In this document: piece by piece, positions 31,505 through 42,010 of the stretch
Position numbering within the stretch: the stretch's first letter is position 1
Layout of the letters: every line of letters begins with the position of its first letter
DNA from: Phymatolithon calcareum
Lineage: Eukaryota > Rhodophyta > Florideophyceae > Hapalidiales
NCBI GenBank assembly: GCA_977006965.1
Contig: OZ345367.1
Coordinates: forward strand, 2,728,001-2,792,000
Reading direction: 5' to 3'
DNA length: 64,000 bases
The notes under the pieces: model-generated
What the model saw: only the letters and a program-made list of their open reading frames with translations
What the model was told of the DNA's origin: nothing
Databases searched by the model: none
Position numbers and translations under genes: made by a program

Positions 31505-32044
31505 GTCTTGTGTCAACGCGTTACATGGATGAAAAGCTATACCCAAAAGTAGGGAACATGCTGACCGTCCCCGTGCTCAAAGAGGAGTCATCCGGATATG
31601 CATACACCACATATGCGAGCACGATACCAAACTAAGTAACACGATTACAAAAATGTGAGACTAACTCCAATATTGGGAGCAGAAGGGTCTGATCGTGAAT
31701 TACATGGCAAAGGCGCAGAGATTTCGTGGCAGCGGTGCAAAGAGCCACTATTTGATGGAGCCAGTTTGGCTCTGGCCTCAACGGTACTTATGCGCCCATG
31801 CACATCTCTCCGGCCAGAATTCTGGGCAAGTTCATCCTTTACTCCACCAGTGGAGCAAAGGTGTTACGCTCATTTCCGAGTGGGAACGAATCAAGCCAAT
31901 GGCAAACAATCCGAACAATGCTTTCCAAGCTTCCACCATCCGCCCTGCTGAGGCGGAGGATTATGGGAAAGTTGTTAACCACTTGTTGGCTAGCAGGCAT
32001 GCTGGCCGCTCTCAAATTTGGCCTCGAAGCGAGCTGGTCCAGCC
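31505..32044 (+). repeat. Repeat B, right copy
   Basis: Second copy of the DIRS 5' region, ending inside gag and joined at CC to repeat A. It follows the element end (GGGATTTC) directly, which is the junction a circular or tandem DIRS molecule would have. Confidence 0.92.
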
Positions 32045-32829
32045 TCTATGCGTTGCTTTCTTGATACCATTCCTTCCTCCGCTTGTTGCAAAGCTTCGTT
32101 AAGGTGCTCTTCGCCTCTGAGATGTCCGATATCTTTCGATACCTACTCCAGATCTTCTTCCGTTCCTTGGTATTCCTCTGCGAACTCAAGGTACTTCTTC
32201 CGTGTAACCAGGCTTAAGGCAAACCTTTCGGCATGGTGCACTCTACTATTACGAAGTACAATCATTTTCGATTGTAAAAAGCTACCAACTAATTACAAAA
32301 AACTTTTATTTTGAAAAGTAGAGAATAAATAAACAACCAATGATTTGTCTTTACTTAAACTAAAGTTATTGTACCGTGCGTGCGAGCGAGCCCACCAATT
32401 ACGTAGCGAAGCGAAGAGGAACTAGCATAGTCTGCTCCTGATTGGTTGTTATCGGCGCTTGATTATTGATTATGATTCGGGCACTTCTCACCACCTCATT
32501 GGGCACTGGACCCTCATCTGGGCAATCCACGCGAGGACCAAAAAAACCCCTGAGGCTCCGACTCTTAGACTCGACCGCTTTTTGCCTTCCTTCTGCAAAT
32601 CAATAGAGGCCTTCTTCGTTCTCCATCTGTTGTATGTGTTTCTTGATAAATAGTAAGAACTCATCTAGCGCCTCATCTGCTTCCAGTCATTTTTCTCCTT
32701 CGCCGTCGTACCCTGCCAGTGTGTGCCCTTTCTCGACTTGGAAAAAACTCCATATAGTCTGTAAAATTCTGCAAGACTGGTCGCCGAAGATACCTTCGTG
32801 TGTACGGAGGGTTGGTGCAGGTCCATTTC
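32043..32829. repeat. Repeat A, right copy (787 bp)
   Basis: Same as 26844-27630. It ends CCATTTC and runs into unique sequence (TTCTGCATAAAAAAGG). Confidence 0.9.
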
Positions 32830-33506
32830 TTCTGCATAAAAAAGGTATTCTGATCCTACCTTTCTAGCAACGAAATTTTAAGGAAGTACTGGTATACTCC
32901 ACACCCAAAACACAAGCCCTCCCTTCCTCATATGACTCGAACCTAATGTTCCGCGTTCTTATCACAAACTTTTGAGCTCATAAATGCTCAATTGATGGTG
33001 GAAGTTGCATGTTTTCTATTAGAGGTCCACAAAGCCGGCGCACGCCAGCCACTGTAGCCCTTCCGGGGAAGACTACAGAGTATCGTCTCCATCATTACAC
33101 CATTGTCTACACTTTCATTAGCATTATTGATTTCTCCATCGCTTGTTTCACTACCTCTTCTACACTGTCATTCATCTGCTAGGTTTCCAGTAGCATCGTC
33201 GCTAATTCATCGTTGTTGTTGCGGACATACGCCGAGGAGTTTCGCAGAGGAGAAAGCGTCCAAATGACCTTTTCACATGCCAAAGTCTGTGTTTTCTCTC
33301 TTCGCCTAAGTTTACAGGGTTTCTATTTGTCACTAGAACAACCCAAACGGTGTTTTTAGGTTTCAAAACTTGCGACTTCGGTGCAAATTTCCCGCGTGCG
33401 AACCGCAAGTCTTCTTTACAGAAAGTATCTGGCTTAAACGTCATGCCGTTACTTCTGCAGTATATCGCTTGAAGTTGACTGTTCTTGTCACTTTCGACGT
33501 GCCCAC
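32830..33506. other. Unique flank with a retro 3'-region fragment
   Basis: 33010-33190 (around GCCGGCGCACGCCAGCCAC, then TCGTCTCCATCATTACACCA) is similar to 63800-63985, a LINE 3' region in minus orientation. No gene is seen in the rest. Confidence 0.5.
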
Positions 33507-33519
33507 ATTGGGATTATGC

Positions 33520-34250
33520 GCACAGGACGCCCTAGAAAGTAAACTGTTCTCTAGAATGTTCGGAACCTGGTGCAAGAATATGCAGGCCCGCTTTCGAGGA
33601 ATATGCCGCCTGGAATCCATTCAACTACGCCAAGCGCATTTGAGCTCCAAGTTCATAACAGCACAGAAATTTCGAAGAAAACAGGCACTTGAGCTTCCCA
33701 AGGGCACAACACGACTGGCAATATTGAACGCGACAAACGATATGCTTCACAAAGCTCTTCTCTGTACCTCTACAGAGGAATTTGCACGCACCCTAGACGC
33801 TACGACAAGCGTAAACGCAAGAACGCTCAAGAACGCAAAAGAAGAATGGGAAGCATGTCTCTCTTCGAAAGCCACAGGACGGGAGGGCCGGCGCCCTCCT
33901 CAGCCCATCAAGAACGAACTACCACCATTCCTCACCCTCAAAAAAGCGAAGCACAGGCTTCTTTGCACGCACTGGTTATTTCACCGCTTCCCATATCCCT
34001 GGCAAGAACAAGCAAGAAACGAAGATTCCGAACTCGATGAAGCTCTCACAGTTATCGCAAACTTAATGCCCAAGCAACGACTTTCCGATATTTAAAAAGA
34101 GATGCTGGAAATGGCAGTTGATACCGTCCAAAGAAAATGTCCGAAATCAAAATGAAAACGTAAGCGAAGGATTGCAGCGCAACGAAAAGTCTCTCAGGTG
34201 CAATGATAATTGACTAAGGGAGCTTCAATAAAACAGAAATCCATCCATCC
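33520..34250 (+). mobile_element. LINE (family D), 5'-truncated copy with 13-bp TSD
   Basis: ATTGGGATTATGC occurs at 33507-33519 and again at 34251-34263, bounding a 731-bp insert. The insert carries the post-RT end of a LINE ORF (KLFSRMFGTWCKNMQARFRG to VIANLMPKQRLSDI, stop at 34095) and a 3' tail GACTAAGGGAGCTTCAATAAAA ending in ATCC repeats. Start within the ORF and loss of all RT motifs fit target-primed reverse transcription that stopped early. The same tail occurs inverted at 41711-41866. Confidence 0.88.
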
Positions 34251-34263
34251 ATTGGGATTATGC

Positions 34264-34637
34264 CCGGTCGCAAATTGTATTTTTTCTATTTCTGATGTGC
34301 CAATTCTCTGGGAGATGTGCTCAATGATCTTACATGTTGGGTGCCGGTCATTGCGAATTACCGGTCTGCCCCTTGCGCGTTTCTCTGCCATTGAGATCGA
34401 CTACAACAAGCCACGAAAAAAACGAGGAACTTTCTACAAGTTTATGCCGTGAAAATCAGAGAGACTGCTCCAACTTTCAGATCACCTTTTCATGAATTGT
34501 AGACCGTACATGCTCCTCGATCACGTGTTTGCGACATTATTCTGATTCATATGCATCAAGATTTTGCGCTTTTTGCACTCTCGATCTCGCTCCACCTCAA
34601 TTGAAGTGGTCCTTATTTTAAACACTAGATTCTTTCC
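34264..34637. other. Short unique interval
   Basis: Between two LINE insertions. No gene or repeat recognised. Confidence 0.4.
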
Positions 34638-34652
34638 AGTGCCGCTTCGAAA

Positions 34653-35645
34653 AGCAAGGACGGTCGTGTACGAATTGCGTACACTGGGATTGTTCAAGAA
34701 AGGGTTAAGTATACAGAAGTGTATTCAGATATACAAGGCACTAGTACAGCCACACTGGGAGTACGCAATGCACTTAACGCCCTGGTCAGAAGACGTACAA
34801 AATGCCGTCAAGGAAGTAGAAGCAACATTCTTCAATCAAATATTCGGGCCACTGGGCCGCGGAAGCACGGACAGGCTCCGTCTCCTGTGCCGGATCCAGA
34901 CGGCTCCACATCGTCGAGAAATGTTGGCCTTCAAAATGCTGAGAAGGAACAAGGTGAAGGAACGTGTGTATCCAAATGAAGTGCCCGAAAGCAGAAACAA
35001 TCATGAATTGCAGTACACAAGGAAAGATATCTCCGCGATGGAAACCAGAGAGCCGTTTGGTGAAGCTGTAAAGCATATCCAATCAAACCAGTCTTCACAA
35101 ACATTTCGATCAAAATTTCTGGCAATGGAAGGAGACCGCCTAGAATCGAAGCAGAAATGGAAGATTCCATACGATAAGACAAGTGAATTGCCAGCAATAC
35201 TCAAGTTCCCCAAGGTGAAGCACAGGCAACTCGCAGTGCAGTATGCCTGCGGAAGATTCCCACAGCTGTCAACAACAAGTATGGCAGAAGAATTCGGCAC
35301 AAGAGCCAGAGAGCATATGGAGACCCTTCAAAGCACGCTAGCAGTGTACGACCTAGAAGCAGAAAAGGCGCTATATGAGCTCTTACTATTTAGCAAGACA
35401 CTCACAGAACGCATGGAGAACGAAGAAGGCCTGTATTGATTCGTCTAAGGCAAGGCAAAAAGCGGTCGAGTCCAAGCACCAGCAATCCTGTAGAGAACTG
35501 AGATAGGATTACTTTGAATCCTGAGTTTTCCCATCCGCGATTCTAGTGGGCGTTTCGTGAGCTGCACAACGGTAGGTAGCATCAGGGGAAGCCTCGCCCA
35601 TATCTTCGGATGTCTGCGGGGCTTTTAAATAAACTTGAATAAAAA
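34653..35645 (+). mobile_element. LINE (family A), 5'-truncated copy 2 with 15-bp TSD
   Basis: AGTGCCGCTTCGAAA occurs at 34638-34652 and 35646-35660. The insert encodes KARTVVYELRTLGLFKKGL, QIYKALVQPHWEYAMHLTPW and NAVKEVEATFFNQIFGPL, through AEKALYELLLFSKTLTERME to a stop at 35439: the thumb and C-terminus of a LINE ORF2. Its 3' UTR contains GGAAGCCTCGCCCATATC, then GGGGCTTTTAAATAAACTTG and a short A-run. The ORF is intact over this part, so it is the best sequence of the family-A C-terminus in the window. Confidence 0.92.
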
Positions 35646-35660
35646 AGTGCCGCTTCGAAA

Positions 35661-36284
35661 TTAGAGATAGTTATGACATAATCTTGGACGCCAATAAATG
35701 CCGTTTCGAGGTGTGCTAGTTTTTTTGTTCTCAATTCTTTTCAAGAAGTATAAGCTTTAGAAAGGGGACCACATCTCGATGTTCAAGAGAAGATTTCCAC
35801 GGAGTTCGACTCTACGAGAAAAAAAGCTGGGACTCCACGGAAGGTGCTCAACTGCAACAAAGAAGCAATTATTCCCATAGCAGAGTGGACAGGCGAGAAT
35901 GCAAGGAAAGAACCTAAGGTGATCAACATATTCATTGAATAACTTGACACCATGCTTTCTGAGCAGATATTATACAGTATGGTACTCAACCAGCATGAGA
36001 ATGGAAATCTCTCGCTTCTTTAGTTTGCCCTAGAGTTGCTGATATCGATCCACAAAGTCTGAACCTGCTTGGGGTTCGAGAAAATTCCTTTATTCAACCT
36101 TGTTCGCTCTTCAGCGAGCAACTATATCCCGGATTACATAACTACCTACATTCGGATATGGATTGGTTGTTCCATTGCTGCAGTGGTTCCAATGAATGCA
36201 AAAGACTATCTCGAACTCTCATATGGAGAGAAACTGGAATCAAGGAAATGTTAGGAAAATAGAATGCGGTAAGCTCGAAGAAAT
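35661..36284. other. Unique interval
   Basis: No gene recognised. It is the 3' side of the LINE target. Confidence 0.4.
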
Positions 36285-36351
36285 TGAGAAGCTGCCCCGC
36301 TACTCACGGTAAGGTCTTGGTGCTTTTTAAAATATATCAACATATATCCCC
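36285..36351 (+). mobile_element. LINE (family B) 3' tail
   Basis: GCTTTTTAAAATATATCAACATAT matches the 3' end of the LINEs ending near 38110 and 47668. It is only a short tail, inserted next to the minus-strand frame below. Confidence 0.65.
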
Positions 36352-36510
36352 CATTCGGATATGGGTTTTCCTCGTGGGCAAACTCAATGCTAACGCTCCA
36401 GCTATGTTTTTCGTCCGGTTTAATTTCCACGTTCACCATCACAAGATCTACAGCCGTGAGATGAAGTCGAGACTTTCCATTGCACGAGATGAATTGCTGG
36501 CAATGTAGCG
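36352..36510 (-). pseudogene. Beta-rich gene fragment cut by a LINE tail
   Basis: On the minus strand it reads GKSRLHLTAVDLVMVNVEIK and DEKHSWSVSIEFAHEENPYP, then passes directly into LINE sequence. The pattern of alternating strands with a Trp-containing strand resembles GOLD-type domains, but this rests on pattern only. The frame has no supported start; ATG at MTLHCQQF is possible. It is likely a remnant of a host gene. Confidence 0.25.
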
Positions 36511-36599
36511 TCATGCTTACCTCCTCACTGTCCTTAGACCGTCTTATTGTACATAAGACAACGTAGCCCACACCAAATTATCAGGGACATCAACTAACA

Positions 36600-38110
36600 G
36601 TGCCCAGCTAGGTTTCCGAAAATACAAGAGTACATATATACTTCGTGCAAAATGAGCCATGAAAGATGGACATCCTTTTGTCGCGGTTCATGACCTCTCT
36701 GCAGTATATGACAGCGTGACACGAGACATCCTCATGATAATACTCGAGCAGAAGCTACCCGACGTACTAACAAGGATGTTGGCATATCTTCTGAAAACCC
36801 TCGTGTGTTACGTCAGCAGGCGATGATACTAGAGCACGGTGCATTATCGATCGAGGAGTACCTCAAGGGTCCCCACTGAGCCCGTGACTGTACAATATCT
36901 TCATGGACACATTCGCGGAAGCGGTCTCCAAGGTCCCCAGCGACGTCTCTGATAATCCAGCGCAACTGTTCGTTGACGATGTCCAGATGCAATCAAAGGA
37001 TGGAGAAGGAATGCAGAAGCTGCTTGATATAGCGACGTCCTGGGCAAAGGAAAATTTTTGAGCTCGAACACAAAGCCAGGAAAGAGCGATATCTTTAAAT
37101 ACAAGGGACTTCCGAAACACACCTTCCACATTTCGTGTTGAGTTCTTCATCAAGCATGGAGGCTCTCGTACCTCGGGATAAGCATGAACCAGAAAGGCGT
37201 AACAGACGACATGGCGTTATCAAGAGTACGAAATACAGTGGGGTGCAAACACAAACTGCGGGATATTGGAGTCAATGTTCGAGGCTTTCGGCTTGTGACA
37301 TGCATTAGAATCTTCAAGTCGCTTATTTTGCCAAAGTGGGAGTATACACTCCACGTGACGCCACAGACAAAGCGATTACAATCAGCAATCGAATCTGCAG
37401 AAGGTTTTTTCTTCAAGAATGTTTTTGGGACATATGCCCAGCACCGCCATGGTAGAATGCGAGTTCTGTGCCGACTAGGACCACCAGCCATGAGGAGAAG
37501 ATACCAAACAGAAAGGTTCTCTGTGAGTCGAGTGAGGCAAAAGAAGCGCCTCGGTGAGGCAGACGAGTATTCTGGGAGAGATGAAGACATTAAGGAGGCA
37601 ACCAAGGACAAAGAGTGCCTCAAGAAATGTGAAGATCTGCAGCAAGCTCTCGATAAAGTGGAGGAGGGCTCAGTCTCAAAGAGAGGACGACGAAAAGATA
37701 TAATTGAGTTATGGGCAAAGGAAGAAGAGGGAAGATAGCTAGAAATACCAATCGATTCGAACAATCTACCGGTGGTTCTCCAAGTAAGAGAAACGTCAAC
37801 ACTGTTCCGATGCCTATGGCTGATATTCAACAGAGAACCTCTTTGGAGCAAATAAGTACTAGGTGCATACTTTGGTGTCACAGCCGTGATTGAGCTGTTC
37901 GCGCTCCAACGCATTCTATCTTCATCCAAGATTAGTCCTGAAATTGAACATGATTGTAAGCGACTCACTAGAGCACTTGTTGCGAGAGAAATATCAATCA
38001 AGGATATACTAAATAGTCAAACTACGTTAGCTTAGAAAAGCGTGCGAAAGCGGTCCTGTTACTCATGGAGAGAGGCCTTGGGAGCTTTTAAAATAAATCA
38101 ACACATATCG
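36600..38110 (+). pseudogene. LINE (family B) reverse transcriptase, degenerate
   Basis: RT blocks in order are AQLGFRKYKST, VAVHDLSAVYDSV (catalytic Asp block, degenerate), GVPQGSPLSP with LYNIFMDTFAEAV, and QLFVDDVQMQ (F-x-DD box), interrupted by stops. 37184-37738 then gives the thumb and tail (KSLILPKWEYTLHVTPQTKR, KCEDLQQALDKVEEG). After a phase change the conserved C-terminal peptide ELFALQRILSSSKISPE appears. The 3' end is TTGGGAGCTTTTAAAATAAATC. Multiple stops make it inactive. Confidence 0.88.
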
Positions 38111-38276
38111 TCGCATCGATCAACAATGAAGTAAACCTTCGAAACACCTGAACCGCGATCACCGGCCAGTGCCATGACCGCCACTGGAATTTTTTACTCT
38201 ATAGAACAAAAAACAATTCATCGAAGCGGATTTTAATATAAGTTGTACTACATTTTATGACGTATCTCCTGCTGGA

Positions 38277-39203
38277 TTATTGTGTATCTCTCTCGGGGAG
38301 ATCTAGAATACTTTTTGGATAACGATGAGCTCTGTGCTCGCGCTTGCAGCCCTCAAAAATTTTCCTTGCTGTAGAAGCTATTTCAATGAACCTCGAGCGG
38401 TTATTCGGCATTGAACGTGGTGTGCCAATAGGAACATCTCGCGCCGTATGAGGTGCAGAGAATAGCCTTGAAGGGTCTGTGTAAATTGCAGGCTCTGAAC
38501 GAATTATAAATTTCAGAGTGCCTCCATGACTTAAAAAATCCCATCCCTTCTTCTTCAGAACAGGACCGGGAAGTTGAGGTACTGGATCAGCAGAGTCCAC
38601 AAAGCGGATGTACTTGTCTTTCAATTTTGTCGACAGAAATTCAGCGATTTTGTGGCATACAGTTCTTGGCTGCCCAGTAGTAACAATTTGCGCAAGTTTC
38701 TGCAACCCGTTCTGCTCTTTGATAAATCGGCACGCCGACACCAGTGCGCATGCACCTCCTAGCGAATGGCCCGTGAAAAACACTTTCCGGTTATTTCCAG
38801 ATGTTAACTGTTTCAGTTTAGCGCTGACACCACCTTCGATTCCTTCCTTCCACGCTCTCTCCGTGTGTTTCCAAAAGCCTTCCTTAATTTTGCCATCGAC
38901 GCCACAGATCTCATACGGCACGTTATTCAGGTTCAAATTGTCTTCCCAATCGCTCAGTCCTCTGGTACCGCGCCACACCACCATGATGCATTGCTCACTC
39001 TCAAAAATAAAAGCTTCGTCCCCAGTCGGTCCGAAAGGTGACACGCTCTTAAAGTTCACACGCAGGTCTCGAGTTTCGGCAAGAAGTTGTAGCTCGTTTT
39101 CAAAGTTGTACACAATAGCTGAAAGCTGGGCTAGAACATATGCAGTGTATCTGTGATAAGTAGCAGGATCCGAATCGAAACTGTTGCTCTGAAAATCACA
39201 CAT
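38277..39203 (-). CDS. Class-3 (alpha/beta-hydrolase) lipase
   Basis: A 308-residue protein with ATG start and no internal defect. VVWRGTRGLSDWEDNL is the oxyanion-side block of the Lipase_3 family. VFFTGHSLGGACALVSA is the nucleophile elbow GHSLGG. FVDSADPVPQLP supplies the catalytic Asp, and FLSHGGTLKF the likely catalytic His. It hydrolyses ester bonds in acylglycerols or related lipids. No signal peptide is seen at the N-terminus (MCDFQSNSFDSDPATYHRYT), so a cytosolic or lipid-droplet-associated place is likelier than secretion. Two dead relatives lie in the inverted-repeat arms. No promoter could be identified. Confidence 0.9.
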   Translation of the reverse strand: MCDFQSNSFDSDPATYHRYTAYVLAQLSAIVYNFENELQLLAETRDLRVNFKSVSPFGPTGDEAFIFESEQCIMVVWRGTRGLSDWEDNLNLNNVPYEICGVDGKIKEGFWKHTERAWKEGIEGGVSAKLKQLTSGNNRKVFFTGHSLGGACALVSACRFIKEQNGLQKLAQIVTTGQPRTVCHKIAEFLSTKLKDKYIRFVDSADPVPQLPGPVLKKKGWDFLSHGGTLKFIIRSEPAIYTDPSRLFSAPHTARDVPIGTPRSMPNNRSRFIEIASTARKIFEGCKREHRAHRYPKSILDLPERDTQ

Positions 39204-40299
39204 GTTCTTGGTGGTATATTCGAACGAGATTTCCTCCCTTGGCGGTCTGGTGGGATTCTTGTGATGCGAACCGCTACAGAAGGAAGAATAGAAGTCAATT
39301 CTTATATTGGTGAATTTTTGTGCTGACGAGATTTAGCGTCGAGCCAAGAGAAATATAAGAGTAGATCATCTCTTTGGTGTCGTCATGCCAAGAGGAAGAT
39401 AGACATTACGGAATAATTGTTGCCGCGAATTGCAGAACAAAAATGAGGACATTGACTTGAAGATGTTTAGTAGTTTCGCATTGTGAAGCATTCAAGAGTC
39501 AATACAAAACTGTACGGTTAAATTTGCAAAGATCGTAAGTGTGGGCCAATTCTACGTGAAACAAGGTACAGTACATTGTTGCCGTAAGGTTCCGGCCATA
39601 TACGAATGGAGTGTACTGAGAAATGAGTGGACTGCCACGAGTGTAATTCCGGCAGAAACTATGATCAAGTGAACTGATCTACAAATTTCAAAGCACGGCA
39701 TGCATGAGAAATTTTCTGCCAATCTGAAACGAGTTTTATCGGGCAGTGAGAATAGCAAAAAAAGGACCGGAAATATGGCTGGCGGTCCGCCAAATGCGAA
39801 GATATATCTTTACGCAAAATTTGGCGACGTTGTGAAAACTAAACAAAATAATCGTGTGTGTGTGTGCGTGTGTAAATCTGCACTAGTCCCAAAGAGGCTC
39901 GCTAAGCAAAGCTTTTTTTTGTCAAGTACCTTCTGCTTATATTATTAAGGACCAGAGGCAGTTTTTAGCACTGTACTTGGTCGCAGCTTCTAGACGCATA
40001 TGACTCTAGGCACAAGTCTGGAAAATGCAAATTAGCCCCCAAGCGTCTGCTGATGCGTTGGTAAGTTTTAAAATAAAAATCTAAATGTCTTCTTCTTCTG
40101 CTTAGTTTACCTGCTAGCTAATTTAAATGCTTCTCCTCCGCCTACCGCTCGCCCTTACTGGGTGATTCCACCCGAAGCATCCGTTGTGGTTCCACGTATC
40201 GCGAGTCCAAGTAGACGGCCAGAAATGTTGGACTCTTTTCCTTTCAGTAACTTTTCAACTGGTACATTTGCGCTGCACATCGACTGGACCCCCTTTTGC
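39204..40299. other. Interval with retro tail and short GT run
   Basis: Upstream side of the lipase gene; it may hold its promoter, but no motif stands out. A short GT-rich run lies near 39855-39875. 40033-40090 is a LINE 3' tail (AGCGTCTGCTGATGCG, AGTTTTAAAATAAAAATC) like that at 48412-48470. Confidence 0.45.
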
Positions 40300-41640
40300 A
40301 ACGCGAAAAACCACTACCAAAACATGTGTAACAAGTGAGAAATAGGAGGAAAAAACCGAGTCAGGAATTTTCTACAAGACGCGAACGTTGCCTGAATGCG
40401 TTGTTCTCCTCTGTAGAGGACCATGAAGGCTTTCTCAGGATGCTGCTGTGTGTTCCAACTGTCCATTAACTGCCCATTGCAAATCATCTTGCGCAGAGAA
40501 TCCTGTGCCTGCCTTCTGTCATCCTCACTTCTTGGCGCTGTAGGCCATTCTTGGAAAAAATGATTTTCCCCGCACGCCGTTCTTCTTCTTGTTCCCAAGC
40601 TTGTCGGAGGGCACCTCTGTCTTGGATGTCCGATGCCGTGTTCGATTTTCGCACGCGGTCAAGTGTTTCGAGTTCCAGCTCTGCCCCCTTGTCGCTTGTC
40701 TCTTCCACAACCTTTCCAAGTCTTCGCGTTAACTTCGCGAGCAGATACTGTTGGCGGAACTCCCATAGTTCTATTTGACTAAGCTTCATTAGTCTTCTCG
40801 AGTGTCACCCTGGCCGCTTCCCAAACACTATCGTTGGAGCTCTTGTTCATTCCTGGCCATTAGTATGACGTCATCAGCAAACGTATTCAAGCCAAGACTC
40901 GCATTAGAGTCATTGAAGCTCATAGTCGCAATCCTTTCAGCGAATGTGCCCATCAGAATAATGAACAGTGCGGGGCTAATGTGGGATCACTGGGGTCCCC
41001 ACGTTCGCTCATACCTTGCGTTCTTTCTGCGTCGTTCATAACAGCTGCAAGAATCTTCTGCAGTGAGAGCGATGCTAACGATATCGCTTTTGCTGATAAA
41101 TTTCTTGAATTAACTCCTTTCGTAGTACCCGATCGTATTCTGACTTCCGCTTTCGTCTTTCTTCCTTGTCTTACCGCTGCTGTGTAACGGAGAGGGCTCT
41201 TTCTATGCCTTTTAAAGGTTGGAATTAATTTAATACTCTTTCCGGATCACTTTATCCACCGCTGATTCGAATATTTTGAGAGCATGCTACAACAGCGAAA
41301 ACGGTCTGTAGCTTTTCGGGGAGCTTGAGTCTCCATTTTTAAATATTGGAACAACCAGCTCGCGATTCCAATCGTCAGGCCAGCAAGCCTAGCAGGCCGG
41401 CTTTGGTGGTCGTTTCTTGTAGGAACTGTAGCATTGCTCTGGGTTAGTAGCAGTGCATCAGAGAATAATCCATCCGAACTAGCTGCGCAAGAAATCTGAG
41501 TCCGATTAATCTAGGTCTGATTAGGTATCTGTGGTTTATTTCGGGGTCCGGTCCCATGGCAGCAATTTCGCTTGAAATAGGGCACTTAAACCTAGTGGAA
41601 TAGGATTAGGGGTCGGTGGCCCCTCAAAAATAGAAAGTAA
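40300..41640 (-). pseudogene. LINE (family C) reverse transcriptase, degenerate
   Basis: On the minus strand: DDWNRELVVPIFKNGDSSSP followed by KSYRPFSLL (RT start block), GPQ-stop-SHISPALFIILMGTFAE (the PQGSPLSP block with a stop), LNTFADDVILMARNEQELQR (F-A-DD box) and a post-RT helical tail (40484-40789). Several stops and phase changes. The upstream end of this LINE is shared with the right arm of the large inverted duplication (62290-62690), so the LINE was already there when the duplication formed. Confidence 0.85.
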
Positions 41641-41710
41641 CTTGACAAAACTCATTTCTGCGTTTCTCGCCTCTATTGCACGATTCTCGGTTCGACGCAA
41701 TTACTTTAAG

Positions 41711-41866
41711 GATGGATGGATGGATTTCTGTTTTACTGAAGCTCCCTTAGTCAATTATCATTGCACCTGAGAGAAATTTCGTTGCGCTACAATCCTTCGC
41801 TTCCGTTTTCATTTTGATTTCGGACATTTTCTTTGGACGGTATCAACTGCGATTTCCAGCATCTCC
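41711..41866 (-). mobile_element. LINE (family D) tail with 12-bp TSD, left arm only
   Basis: AATTACTTTAAG occurs at 41699-41710 and 41867-41878. The 156-bp insert begins with GGAT repeats and is the reverse complement of the family-D 3' end at 34100-34250. The right arm has the uninterrupted site (near 62290). Confidence 0.9.
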
Positions 41867-42010
41867 AATTACTTTAAGGCAACTATAGAAATATAGTCAT
41901 GACTTCGTCATCGGCGTGAGTCCATTCTACAAATTGCTTTATTCTAGGTGAAGCTTAGATGTCAGGATTTTTACATTCAAAGATATGCGAAAGAGATCGC
42001 CCACATAACA

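Noticed and set aside
26844-32829. Repeat A as an ordinary target-site duplication or LTR pair
   Set aside because: 787 bp is far too long for a target duplication, and A contains unrelated LINE debris and lies outside the element. B copies end inside gag, so B is not an LTR.
39855-39875. Short GT repeat as a notable array
   Set aside because: Too short to be more than background microsatellite.
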